This document shows positions 8,436 through 16,994 of a DNA stretch of 64,000 nucleotides, one piece after another (the stretch's first letter is position 1; every line of letters begins with the position of its first letter). A model generated the notes under the pieces. That model made no database searches. It was not told where the DNA came from and saw nothing but the letters and a program-made list of their open reading frames with translations. Source of the DNA: CAWBOV01 sp963790525 (GTDB lineage Bacteria; Actinomycetota; Actinomycetes; Mycobacteriales; Jatrophihabitantaceae); NCBI GenBank assembly GCA_963790525.1, contig CAWBOV010000006.1, positions 372,001 through 436,000 on the forward strand, in the 5' to 3' direction. The position numbers were made by a program, and so were the translations under genes.

Positions 8436-9029
8436 ATGACCGAACTCCTGCTGCTGCGCCATGCCCTTCCCGTCTCCGGCCACGCCGACCCCGAGCTCTC
8501 CGATGTCGGGCGCAAGCAGGCCGCCGATGTCGCCGACTGGCTCGCCGCCGAAGGGGTCGACGCGCTCGTCACCAGCCCGCTGCGGCGCGCCCGGGAGACG
8601 GTTGCCCCCATCGAGGCGCGACTCGGCCTGCAGGCGGAGGTGATCCACGAGCTGCGTGAATGGGAACTCGACGACCCGTCCTACATCTACGACGCCTTCG
8701 AGGACATGGCTGCGGACGATCCCCGCGTGCTCGCCGTCACCGAAGGGCGTTACGACGACTTCGTGCCCGAGCTGGACAAGGTCGGCTTCCAGCGCCGGAC
8801 CGTGTCGGCCATCGACTCCGTGTTCGACCGCCACCCGGATGCCGCGAAGGTGCTGGTCAGCTCCCACGGCGGCTTCATCTCGGCCTACCTCGCGCACGTC
8901 ATCGGCAGTCCCCAGGTGATGTGGTTCAACGCCGACTACACCGGCATCTCGCGCGTCGTCCGCCTCCCCGGAGGCCTGGTCGTCGTGCGTTCGGTCAACG
9001 AGACGGGTCACATCGGCCGCTCCGCCTGA
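8436..9029 (+). CDS. Histidine phosphatase family protein (phosphoglycerate mutase-like)
   Basis: The 197-residue protein has the catalytic RHA variant of the RHG motif (LLLRHALP, residues 5-12, His9 as phosphoacceptor), the second Arg in LVTSPLRRARET, and the second catalytic His in SSHGGFIS. The family transfers or removes phosphate through a phosphohistidine. It probably acts as a phosphatase in the cytoplasm; the substrate is not predictable. It converges with the flavoprotein gene at 9052, 22 bases away. Confidence 0.88.
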   Translation: MTELLLLRHALPVSGHADPELSDVGRKQAADVADWLAAEGVDALVTSPLRRARETVAPIEARLGLQAEVIHELREWELDDPSYIYDAFEDMAADDPRVLAVTEGRYDDFVPELDKVGFQRRTVSAIDSVFDRHPDAAKVLVSSHGGFISAYLAHVIGSPQVMWFNADYTGISRVVRLPGGLVVVRSVNETGHIGRSA

Positions 9030-9051
9030 GCCGCGCCGTCGTGCGTTGCCC

Positions 9052-10570
9052 TCAACTGGGGTTGTAGCGCGTCTCCAGCAGCCGCAGCCACACCTCGCTC
9101 GGCGTGGGGTAGGACGGAACCGCGTGCCAGAGGGTCGCCAGCGTGACCTTGCCGACGATCGCCACGGTGGCCGCGTGGACCAGGTCGGCCACCTCGGGGC
9201 CGACGAACGTCGCCCCGACCAGCGTGTCCGACGCCGCGTCGATGACGATCTTGGCGCGCCCCTCGTAGTCGTCGCGCAGGACGTAGGTGCCCGCGAGCGC
9301 CGCCATGTCGTACTCCACCGCCTCGACGTCGATGCCCGCCTCGCGCGCCTTGTCCTCCGACAGCCCCACGGAGGCCACCTGCGGGTCGGTGAACGTCACC
9401 TGCGGCACGACCCCGTGATCGGCGACGTCGCGATACCACGGGCCGTCCACGGGCGTCCCCTCCGCGCGCGCGGCCAGCACGGCGCCGCAGATGCGCGCCT
9501 GGTACTTGCCCATGTGGGTCAGCAGGGCGCGTCCGTTCAGGTCGCCGACCGCGTAGAGCCAGTCCCCGTCGACGCCGTCGACCGCGAAGTGGTCATCGAC
9601 CGCGACGTAGCCCTTGTTCGCCCGCACCAGGTCGTCCAGGGTCGTGCCGTCGCCGAGGGACACGGACTGCAGGCCGAGGTCCGAGCTGGCGGGTGTGCGC
9701 CCGGCGGCGACGAGGATCTCGTCGACCACGACCGACGAGCCGCCGAAGTGGACCGTGGCCTCGCCACCGTGGATCCGCCCTTCGCCGGTGGCCTCCGGGT
9801 CGAGGCGCTCGACGCGCTCGACCCTGGCGCCGAGGTGCACGGTGACGCCGCGGGCGCGCAGCTCCTTGGTGACCGCCTCACCGGCGAAGGGTTCGTTGCG
9901 CGCGAGCAGTCCGGGTGCCGAACCGATGATCGTCACGTCGGCGCCGAGGCCGTTGAGCCAGGTCGCGGCCTCGCAGGCCACCACGCCGCCACCGATCACG
10001 GCGATGCGGCGCGGCACCTCGTGCAGGTTGGTCGCGTCGCGCGAGATCCACGGCAGCGCCTCGCGCAGTCCCGGCACCGGCGGGACGGTCGCCGTGGTCC
10101 CGGTGTCGAGCACCACGGCATGGCGGGCGGTGCAGGGTGCGGACCGTCCCGTCGGGCGCGGTCACCTCGACGGTCGCGGGTACCGGCCAGCCGGGCGCGG
10201 CCGCGCACGACGTCGATGCCGGCGCCGGTGGCCCACGTCGACCTGCGAGCTGTCGTCGTGGTCGTGCACGATCGCGTCGCGCCGGGCCAGGACGGCGGCA
10301 ACGTCGAGCTGGGCGTCGCCGACGGCGCTCTGCACGCCCGGGAAGGTGGCGGGCGCTGTTGAGCACCTCGATCGGGCGCAGCAGGCCCTTGCTGGGCATG
10401 CAGGCCCAGTAGGAGCACTCACCGCCGACGAGCTGCTCCTCGACGATCACGGCGGTGCGGTCACTGCCCTGGATCGCGTACTGGGCCACGTTCTCGCCGG
10501 GGGGCGCCCCGCCGATGATGACGAAGTCCCAGACGTCGCCGGGCTGGGCGGGGCTCGGTGAGGAGGTCAT
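9052..10570 (-). CDS. FAD-dependent pyridine nucleotide-disulfide oxidoreductase (four frameshifts in this sequence)
   Basis: The protein belongs to the dihydrolipoamide dehydrogenase/mercuric reductase/glutathione reductase superfamily. The N-terminus has the FAD motif VIIGGAPPGENVA and the redox site GGECSYWACMPSK with a CxxxxC pair. The middle carries the NAD(P) motif IAVIGGGVVACEAA, and the C-terminal half has AGRTPASSDLGL, YAVGDLNG and the dimerisation domain. Between about 10128 and 10342 four single extra bases (near 10130, 10178, 10236 and 10338) break the frame. Removing them gives one 504-residue protein. The start is the ATG at 10570. The disulfide substrate is unknown; the spacing GECSYWAC is the form common in actinobacteria. 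Confidence 0.85.
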
Positions 10571-10624
10571 GCCGACACCGTAACGCGACCCAGGGGCCAT
10601 GCCGATGAACATCCGGAGATTGCC

Positions 10625-10652
10625 TTGATCCTGGAAGCCGAAGCGCTAACGT
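10625..10652 (+). promoter_or_regulatory. Promoter of the EthD-like gene, leaderless type
   Basis: TTGATC (10625-10630) and TAACGT (10647-10652) are separated by 16 bases, and the ATG follows 7 bases later, so transcription would start at or next to the start codon. There is no ribosome-binding site. Confidence 0.5.
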
Positions 10653-10659
10653 GCCAGTC

Positions 10660-10971
10660 ATGCCCACGAAAATCACGGTCATCTATGACAACCCCACGGA
10701 CCCGGCCGCGTTCGAGGCCGCCTACGCCGAAGGACAGGTCGCCCTCGCCAAGGCGCTGCCCGGCATCATCCGGTTCGAGACGTCGAAGGTCTGGCCCAAG
10801 GAGGACGGCTCGCCGACCCCGGCCTACCGCATGGTCGACATGTACTTCCCGGACTACGACACCGCGAGCGCGGCCGTCGCGACTCCCGAGGCCGGCGCGC
10901 TGTTCCCGAGCATCTTCGGGCTGGCCACCGGCGGGGTCAGGATCCTCTTCTCCGACATCGAAGAGTCCTGA
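10660..10971 (+). CDS. EthD domain protein
   Basis: The 103-residue protein has the ferredoxin-like alpha/beta fold of EthD: a first strand KITVIYDNPTDPAAFEAAYAE, then LPGIIRFE, then a YRMVDMYFPDYDTASAAV segment and a final short strand. EthD proteins are small cytoplasmic dimers linked to ether degradation or polyketide-type cyclisation, with mostly unknown chemistry. I chose the ATG at 10660 over a GTG at 10651 because of the promoter spacing. It is divergent from the flavoprotein gene (89-base gap) and may share its regulation. Confidence 0.8.
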   Translation: MPTKITVIYDNPTDPAAFEAAYAEGQVALAKALPGIIRFETSKVWPKEDGSPTPAYRMVDMYFPDYDTASAAVATPEAGALFPSIFGLATGGVRILFSDIEES

Positions 10972-11035
10972 CGCCCGTCCGGTGGAGCCGGTTGATCCGT
11001 CCGGCCCGGCAAGGAAGGTGCGGCCCCCGTGACCG

Positions 11036-11065
11036 GTCGCCATTTACCCCCCGGTTGCTGGCGAC
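11036..11065. terminator. Possible terminator between convergent genes
   Basis: GTCGCCA (11036-11042) and TGGCGAC (11059-11065) form a 7-base-pair stem between the convergent EthD and amylase genes. The loop is long (16 bases), so the call is weak. Confidence 0.3.
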
Positions 11066-11115
11066 AGGTTCCGCACGAAGAATCTAGCAGCCGCCGGGCC
11101 GGACTGAACGGCGGG

Positions 11116-12696
11116 TCAGGCGAGCACCCGGTTGTCCGCCGCGAAGGCGACCGAGTCCTTCGCCGGCACGGTCACCGTCGCGATTCCGTGTGCTCCCACG
11201 ACGACCGTCGGGCCGCTGCACGCCCCTGCTGACGATGTGCCGTGGATGATGTCGCAGTAGGTGCCTGCGGCGAGCCCGGTGCGCACCGTGAGGGTCGCGG
11301 CGGTCGTGGCGTTGTTGATGGCGATCCACCCGCGGTTGCCCCGGCTGAACGCGATCAGGTTCTGCCCGTCGTCGTGCCAGTTGGCCAACGGCGCCGACCC
11401 GACGTAGTTGTGGAAGCCGACCATCGCGCTCACGCCGTGGTCACGGTCCACGCACGCCCACCCGGAACTGCAGTTGGTGTCGGTGATCAACCCGTTGGCG
11501 TCAGAGGGCGGTGAGTCGTCGCTCGTCGTCCACATGAAGCTCGAGTAGACCTCGGGACGGCCGTACCCGTAGGCCAGCAGGAACTCGTTGGCGATGATGT
11601 TCGTGGCGCCGTCCTTGTAGCTCAGAGCATCGCCGTTGCGCTCGGTGTCGTGGTTCTGGACGAAGTCGAGGGTCTTGTTCCCCGGGACCAGGCCCGAGCT
11701 GACCCCGAAGTCCTTGAGCGTGGCGATGCTCCCGGTCGCGTCGACGGGGTAGCTCTTGAACGCGTTCTTGAGCTGCACGTCAGCGTCGAGCCCCAGCACG
11801 CTGCCGACACCGGTGAAGGCGAAGGGCGAGAGGATGCCCGGGCCGCCGCCGAAGACCTCGAGTGCGATGTAGGGCCGTGTCCCGTCGACGGTGTTGTGCA
11901 GGCGCGACTCGATGGCCGCCAGGTCGGGCTGGCCGATGTGCTTGGCCGCGTCCACCCGGAAGCCGGACACGCCGTACCGGATCAGCTTGTTGAGGTAGTT
12001 GGCCAGGGTGTTGCGGACGTAGGTGGTCTCCGTCCGCAGGTCGGCCAGGCTCGACAGCTCGCACTTGCGGACCTGGACGAGGTTGTTGAAGTCCTGGATC
12101 GTGCCGTCGGAACTGGGGCAGTCGGTGCCCTGCTGGTGGAAGTTCGCCTGGGTGTAGAGGCCGGGGTAGTCGTACTTGCTGTAGGTCACCCCGCCGTAGG
12201 AGAGGGAGCCCTGACCGGTCATGTGGTTGATCACGGCGTCGACGTAGACCTTCACCCCGGCGCGGCGGCAGGTGGTGACCATCGACTTGAACTGTGCCTC
12301 GTTGCCCATGCGGCTGGTCAGGTTGTAGTCGACGGGCTGGTACACCTCCCACCACGGATGCAGGATGGTGTCGCTGCCGTTGCCGAGGGAGGTGCGCTTG
12401 ACCGAGTCCTGCGGCGGAGCCACCTGGACCCCCCCGTATCCGGCCGGGCCCAGGACGGACGTGCACTCGCGGGCGACCGAGACCCAGTTCCATTCGAAGA
12501 GGTTCGCGATGACGTCACGGACCTGGGACGGCGAACTCCCTCGCGTGTGCGCCTGGCTGGCCGAGACGGGTGTGGCGCCGGACATCAGGGCGACGGCGGT
12601 GAGCACCGCGGCACCTGCTGCCACGGCGCGGAAGACGCGCCCGGTGTGTCGTGAGCCGAGTTGTCGGTGCCGTGGGGGTGTGCTGGTCGGGGACAT
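11116..12696 (-). CDS. Secreted alpha-amylase (GH13)
   Basis: The enzyme hydrolyses alpha-1,4 links in starch outside the cell. The 526-residue protein starts at the ATG at 12696, five bases after GGAG, and has a twin-basic N-region and hydrophobic core (about residues 20-40) with cleavage near VSASQA. The catalytic domain shows VDAVINHM (region I), GFRVDAAKHI with the nucleophile Asp (II), ALEVFGG with the acid Glu (III) and FVQNHD with the third Asp (IV), all as in Streptomyces-type amylases. The C-terminal beta domain ends with TVTVPAKDSVAFA; there is no starch-binding module. It stands alone, convergent with the EthD gene and divergent from an esterase gene. Confidence 0.95.
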   Translation of the reverse strand: MSPTSTPPRHRQLGSRHTGRVFRAVAAGAAVLTAVALMSGATPVSASQAHTRGSSPSQVRDVIANLFEWNWVSVARECTSVLGPAGYGGVQVAPPQDSVKRTSLGNGSDTILHPWWEVYQPVDYNLTSRMGNEAQFKSMVTTCRRAGVKVYVDAVINHMTGQGSLSYGGVTYSKYDYPGLYTQANFHQQGTDCPSSDGTIQDFNNLVQVRKCELSSLADLRTETTYVRNTLANYLNKLIRYGVSGFRVDAAKHIGQPDLAAIESRLHNTVDGTRPYIALEVFGGGPGILSPFAFTGVGSVLGLDADVQLKNAFKSYPVDATGSIATLKDFGVSSGLVPGNKTLDFVQNHDTERNGDALSYKDGATNIIANEFLLAYGYGRPEVYSSFMWTTSDDSPPSDANGLITDTNCSSGWACVDRDHGVSAMVGFHNYVGSAPLANWHDDGQNLIAFSRGNRGWIAINNATTAATLTVRTGLAAGTYCDIIHGTSSAGACSGPTVVVGAHGIATVTVPAKDSVAFAADNRVLA

Positions 12697-12814
12697 GTCC
12701 ACTCCGTTCGTACGCTGGACGCGGCAGGGGGTTGCGCCGCACTCACAGGGAATTCTTAGTGGCCCAGATCACATATGGTCAACCGACGGCCATGCGTCGA
12801 GCGAGGAGTCCGTC

Positions 12815-13768
12815 ATGCCTTTCGATCCGCTGATCGCCGCCCGGCTGCCGCTGCTGGACGGCATCGACTCGCAGGAAGCGATGGCCGCCGATCCCGCTCT
12901 GGCGCGCAGGGTCGAGGAGTTCAACGCGCCGTTCGCCCCCTGGGAACCCCCGCCGGCAAAGGTGCGCGATACCGCGATCGACGGGCCACACGGCGCGATC
13001 GGGCTCCGTGTCTACGCTCCGGCCGCGCCCGGCGACGGGCCCGTCCCCGGCCTGGTCTGGCTGCACGGGGGCGGCATGATCGCCGGCGATCTGGACATGC
13101 CCGAGGCCGACACCGTCTCGCACGAGCTCTGCGCGCGTGCGGGTGCGGTCGTCGTGTCGGTGGACTACCACCTGGCCGTCGACGGTGTGCATTTCCCCGT
13201 CCCGCACGACGACGCCGTCGCGGCCTTCCGGTGGGTGGCCGCGATGGCGGGGGAGCTGGGCATCGATCTCGGGCGGCTGTCGGTGGGCGGTGCGAGCGCA
13301 GGGGCCAACCTCGCCGCGGGCGCGGCCCTGCACCTGCGCGACGACGGCGACGCCGTCCAGCCGGCGCGGCTGCTCCTGGCGTACCCGCTGCTCCACTGCC
13401 CGCAGCCGCCGCACTCGCCCGAGCTGGAGGCCGCGATGGTCGACGTGCCGGGTGTGCTCCGGTTCCCCCCGGACGTGATCCGCGGACTGATCGAGAACTA
13501 CCTGGGCGGCCCCACCGTCTATGCCGACCCGTACGCGTTGCCGGCCAACGGCGTCCTGGCCGGGCTCCCGCCGACCACGATCGTCACCTGCGAGTACGAC
13601 GACCTCCGGGCATCCGGTGAGGCCTTCGCCGGGCAGCTCGCCGACGCCGGTGTCCCGGCGCGGATCGAGGTCGAACGCGGCGTGATGCACGGCCATCTCA
13701 ACCGTGACCCGAGCCTGCCCGGCATGGCGCACTCACTCGAGATCTTCGCCGCGGCGCTCGCCGAATGA
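12815..13768 (+). CDS. Alpha/beta hydrolase, hormone-sensitive lipase family (Aes-like esterase)
   Basis: The 317-residue enzyme has the oxyanion-hole motif LHGGG (about residues 86-90), the nucleophile Ser in GGASAGAN (about 163-170), and a C-terminal CEYDDLRASGE Asp and MHGHL His that complete the triad. Family members hydrolyse short-chain esters. The ATG at 12815 follows GCGAGGAG. The gene is divergent from the amylase gene, with 118 bases between them. No signal peptide is seen, so it is probably cytoplasmic. Confidence 0.92.
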   Translation: MPFDPLIAARLPLLDGIDSQEAMAADPALARRVEEFNAPFAPWEPPPAKVRDTAIDGPHGAIGLRVYAPAAPGDGPVPGLVWLHGGGMIAGDLDMPEADTVSHELCARAGAVVVSVDYHLAVDGVHFPVPHDDAVAAFRWVAAMAGELGIDLGRLSVGGASAGANLAAGAALHLRDDGDAVQPARLLLAYPLLHCPQPPHSPELEAAMVDVPGVLRFPPDVIRGLIENYLGGPTVYADPYALPANGVLAGLPPTTIVTCEYDDLRASGEAFAGQLADAGVPARIEVERGVMHGHLNRDPSLPGMAHSLEIFAAALAE

Positions 13769-13822
13769 TCGCCTCAGTGTGCTCGGAGCGTCGAGTCGAC
13801 AGCGGCCCGACAGTGCCTTATA

Positions 13823-13852
13823 TTGATCTTTATTGTCCGTAAGCCATATAGA
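13823..13852 (+). promoter_or_regulatory. Promoter before the leader ORF and fusion gene
   Basis: TTGATC (13823-13828) and TATAGA (13847-13852) have an 18-base spacer in an AT-rich patch that stands out in this genome. The leader ORF starts 18 bases downstream. Confidence 0.45.
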
Positions 13853-13870
13853 GTATCGGGGGAAACTCTC

Positions 13871-13906
13871 ATGATGGATGCCGCTCACTGTCCGAGCTGT
13901 CGATGA
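13871..13906 (+). CDS. 11-residue leader ORF with a CPSC motif, coupled to the next gene
   Basis: ATG at 13871 opens a short frame encoding MMDAAHCPSCR and ends with TGA at 13904-13906, overlapping the ATG of the 927-residue gene in an ATGA. GGGGGA stands a few bases before the leader ATG, while the large gene has no obvious ribosome-binding site of its own. Translation of the large gene is therefore likely to depend on the leader. Two cysteines spaced CxxC could sense cysteine supply or redox state, but that is inference. Confidence 0.5.
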   Translation: MMDAAHCPSCR

Positions 13907-16686
13907 GCACCACGCCCACTGTCGCTGTCGTCGGTGGGGGCGCCAGTGGCACCTTGACCGCCGCACACCTCGCCTGCGCGGCGGCACTGCACCGCCGCCG
14001 GGTCGAGATCCTGATCATCGAGCCCGACGAGCTGGGCCAGGGGATCGCCTACTCCGCGACCGATGCCCGGCATCGGCTCAACGTCCCCGCCGGCAAGATG
14101 ACCGCGTGGCCGGCGGACCCGGAGCACTTCCTGCGGTGGCTGCGGGCCAACGGCGACCCGGACGCGGCCGCGGCGTCCTTCGCCTCCCGCCGCGATTACG
14201 GCCGATACCTCGCCGCGGTGCTGGTCGACGCCGTCGCCACGAGCCCCGGCGTGACCTGCGAGCATCTCCGCACGCGCGCCACCGCCCTGACCCGGCACGG
14301 CCGGCGCCTGCGCCTGCGCCTGGCGACGTCCGCGGTGCGACCGGTCGATCTGGCTGTCCTCGCCCTGGGCAACGGGGTCCCGCAGACGGCCTGGGCGCCG
14401 GCCGAGCTGCTGAGGTCCTCGCGCTTCGTCTCCGACCCGTGGGCGCCAGGAGCGCTCGAATCCGTCCCCTCGGGCCAGGACGTCCTGCTCGTCGGGGCAG
14501 GTCTGACGATGGCGGACATGGTGGTCAGCCTCGCGCCCAGCGTCGGGGTGCTGCACGCCGTCTCCCGCCACGGGATGTTGCCCCTGGCGCACGCCACGCA
14601 CCCGCTGGCCGCCGTCGACACACCGGCACTGCCGCCCGCTCCGGCCACCGCGGCCGACGCCCGCCGGGCCGTCGTGGACCACATCCGCAGCATCGTCGAC
14701 GCCGGAGGGGACTGGCGCTCCGCCGTGGACAGCTTCCGGCCGGTGACTGCCGCGCTCTGGGAGCGCATCGACGAGACCGGAAGGAGTGCGCTGCTCCAGG
14801 GTGGGCGGCGCAGGTGGGACCGACTCCGCCACCGCGTCGCCCCTCAGGTCGGGGCGGTCCTGTCCGGCTGTGCTGACGCCGGGCGGCTCGTCTCGCACGC
14901 CGCGACCGTCGCTGATGTGCGGGAGACCGGGTCGACGGTCGTGGTGACGTTGACCGACGGGTCGCGGCTCGAGGTCGGCGCAGTCCTGAACTGCACGGGA
15001 GCGCAGGGCGACCTGCGCACCGAAGGCGACCCGCTGGTGCTGGGGTTGCTCTCCTCCGGCGCGGCCCGCCCCGGTCCGATGAACCTGGGCTTCGACACCG
15101 ACGACCGCGGCCGGATCCTCGCCGCCGATGGAATGGCGTCGAGCGCGCTGTGGACGCTCGGTCCGCTGCGGCGCGGGACCCTGTTCGAGAGCACCGCGAT
15201 CCCGGAGATCCGCGAGCAGGCTGCTGCCCTGGCCGTCAGCCTGGTCGAGAACCTGCCCGACCGCCGCATCCAGCGCCGCCCGCGCGACGTCTACGGTCTC
15301 CCGCTCTCCGCGACCCCGGAGGCGGCGGCGCTCTACAACAGCGCGCTCGGCCGGATCCTGCGGGTGCAGTCCGGCGCCGAGACCCTGCTCGCCGAGGCGG
15401 TCGCAGCGGATCCTCGGTTCGCCCTCGGTCACGCGACGCTGGCCCTGATCGGCAGCGAGTGGGGCGCGGCGATCGACGTCGACTCGGCACTCGCGGCGGC
15501 GCGGGCCACGCAGTCTCGCGGTGACGAGCGTGAGCGGCGGTTCGTCCAGGTGGCGGCCGAACGCATCAGCCGCCCCGGCGCGCGGTCGGCGGCCTCGCTG
15601 CTCAGCCACATCCAGGACTATCCCGAGGATGCCCTGGCCGTGAGTATCGCCGTCCCGACGATCGCCTTCGCCGGCGCCACGGAGGTTCCGCAGGAAGCCT
15701 GGTCCCTCGTCGAGGGGTTGGCGCCCTCCTACGGGGCGGACTGGTGGTACGCGGGCCTGCTGGCATTCATGCGTCAGGAGCAGGGGCGCTACGGCGAGGC
15801 GATGGAGCTCAGCACCCGCGCGCTGGAGATCGAACCGGCCTCCGGCCACGCCGTCCACGCCCGCACCCATGTGCACTACGAGACCGGCGACCACGCGGCG
15901 GGGCTGGCGTGGCTGGACCCGTGGATCGCCCAGTGCGGGCGTCAGGCGTCCCATCGGGCGCACTTCTCCTGGCATGCCGCGCTGCACGAGCTGGCCCTGG
16001 GCCGCGACTCGGCCGCCGCCGATCGGTACGCCGCCCAACTGGCCCCACCGGCCGTCACGGGCGTGCGCGCGCTGGTCGACTCGGCGTCGCTCCTGTGGCG
16101 CGGCCACGCCGCGGGCGCCTGGAACTGGCCGTCCGTGGACGAGGTGCTCGCCTCGGTGCCCGAGGCCCTGCTCCGTCGGCCGCCGACGGCGTTCGTGGCG
16201 CTGCACGTGGCTGTCGCCCTGGCGGCTGCCGGGGACACCGCGGCCCTGGTCCATCTCGCGGCGGATTCGGCAGGGCGGGTGGAACCGGTGTTCGTCACGA
16301 CCATCGCGCCGCTGGCCACGGCCCTCGCGTGCCTGACCCGCGGCGACTACGGCCAGGCGACGGACGGCCTGCTCGCGGTCGACGGGGTGTCGCGGGTCGG
16401 GGGCAGTGCCGCGCAGCAGGAGATCGTGGAGGAGACGCTGCTGTTCACGGCGCTCTCGGCGCGGCGCTTCGACGTGGCCCGCGCGGTGCTTCAGCGGCGG
16501 CTGGATCGGCGCCCGTCACCCCGCGACCTGCGCCGGCTGGCGGCCCTGACCCCTGCATGGAGCCCGAACATGAGTGTCCCGGCATCCCACGGGGGGAGGA
16601 TGCCGGGACGGGTTGATCATCTAGCACGTGGTGCCACCGTGCAAGGTGGGAATGCTGGGATTGCTGTGACAGGGCCAAACCGTTAG
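13903..16686 (+). CDS. Fusion: FAD/NAD(P)-binding oxidoreductase plus TTC38-like TPR domain
   Basis: The 927-residue protein has two parts. Residues 1-465 form an FAD/NAD(P)-binding protein of the NAD_binding_9 type: dinucleotide motif VAVVGGGASGTLTAAHL at 7-23, GQGIAYSATDARHRLNVPAGKM near 46-66, and a second glycine motif VLLVGAGLTMADMV near 194-207. Residues 466-900 match the TTC38-like TPR family (PLSATPEAAALYNSAL, DWWYAGLLAFMRQEQGRYGEAMELSTRALE, HVHYETGDHAAGLAWL, HFSWHAALHELALG). The two are joined in frame with no stop or start at the junction. The last 35 codons run through a terminator-like hairpin, so the true C-terminus may be earlier if a base is missing. The reaction is unknown. 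Confidence 0.75.
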   Translation: MSTTPTVAVVGGGASGTLTAAHLACAAALHRRRVEILIIEPDELGQGIAYSATDARHRLNVPAGKMTAWPADPEHFLRWLRANGDPDAAAASFASRRDYGRYLAAVLVDAVATSPGVTCEHLRTRATALTRHGRRLRLRLATSAVRPVDLAVLALGNGVPQTAWAPAELLRSSRFVSDPWAPGALESVPSGQDVLLVGAGLTMADMVVSLAPSVGVLHAVSRHGMLPLAHATHPLAAVDTPALPPAPATAADARRAVVDHIRSIVDAGGDWRSAVDSFRPVTAALWERIDETGRSALLQGGRRRWDRLRHRVAPQVGAVLSGCADAGRLVSHAATVADVRETGSTVVVTLTDGSRLEVGAVLNCTGAQGDLRTEGDPLVLGLLSSGAARPGPMNLGFDTDDRGRILAADGMASSALWTLGPLRRGTLFESTAIPEIREQAAALAVSLVENLPDRRIQRRPRDVYGLPLSATPEAAALYNSALGRILRVQSGAETLLAEAVAADPRFALGHATLALIGSEWGAAIDVDSALAAARATQSRGDERERRFVQVAAERISRPGARSAASLLSHIQDYPEDALAVSIAVPTIAFAGATEVPQEAWSLVEGLAPSYGADWWYAGLLAFMRQEQGRYGEAMELSTRALEIEPASGHAVHARTHVHYETGDHAAGLAWLDPWIAQCGRQASHRAHFSWHAALHELALGRDSAAADRYAAQLAPPAVTGVRALVDSASLLWRGHAAGAWNWPSVDEVLASVPEALLRRPPTAFVALHVAVALAAAGDTAALVHLAADSAGRVEPVFVTTIAPLATALACLTRGDYGQATDGLLAVDGVSRVGGSAAQQEIVEETLLFTALSARRFDVARAVLQRRLDRRPSPRDLRRLAALTPAWSPNMSVPASHGGRMPGRVDHLARGATVQGGNAGIAVTGPNR
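16576..16609. terminator. 12-bp perfect hairpin at the 3' end of the fusion gene
   Basis: GTCCCGGCATCC (16576-16587) pairs perfectly with GGATGCCGGGAC (16598-16609). It lies within the annotated frame, yet a TGA in another frame at 16571-16573 sits just before it, as in a normal stop-terminator arrangement. A near-identical copy in inverted orientation lies at 16930-16963. Confidence 0.55.
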
Positions 16687-16832
16687 CAGTCTGTGATAAT
16701 TACCGGCGAAGGAAGCAATCCACCTCGGATATTCTTTCACCAGTCAATCTTCCGCGACCTTGAAGCCGCTACCTCAAAAAAATCGGGGTGGTGGTCGGCT
16801 ACGGGGGCCAGCGGTATCGGGGGACGACATCA

Positions 16833-16866
16833 GCGCCCCGCCTTCGAACATCCGAAGGCGGGGCGC
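16833..16866. terminator. 14-bp perfect hairpin in the intergenic region
   Basis: GCGCCCCGCCTTCG pairs with CGAAGGCGGGGCGC around a 6-base loop. It lies between the two related hairpins and between two convergent genes. No U-tract follows on either strand, so it could act as a bidirectional terminator or a structured RNA. Confidence 0.6.
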
Positions 16867-16929
16867 AGTCGTGCGTGGACTCAGGCGCTCGGGTTGCAGG
16901 ACGCCGGATCGTGTTGAAAGATCATCATT

Positions 16930-16983
16930 GTCTCGGCATCCTTCCCCCGTGGGGTGCCGGGACCTTTTCGTGTCCCCGGCACC
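16930..16983. terminator. Terminator of the GH26-like gene, inverted copy of the 16576 hairpin
   Basis: GGGTGCCGGGAC (16952-16963) pairs with GTCCCCGGCACCC (16971-16983) with one bulged base, and its loop has CTTTTCG. An alternative stem CGGCATCC/GGGTGCCG (16934-16959) overlaps it. It begins 12 bases after the stop of the minus-strand hydrolase gene and should end that transcript. Read in reverse complement, 16930-16963 is almost identical to 16576-16609. Confidence 0.65.
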
Positions 16984-16994
16984 CCCATCGGGCG

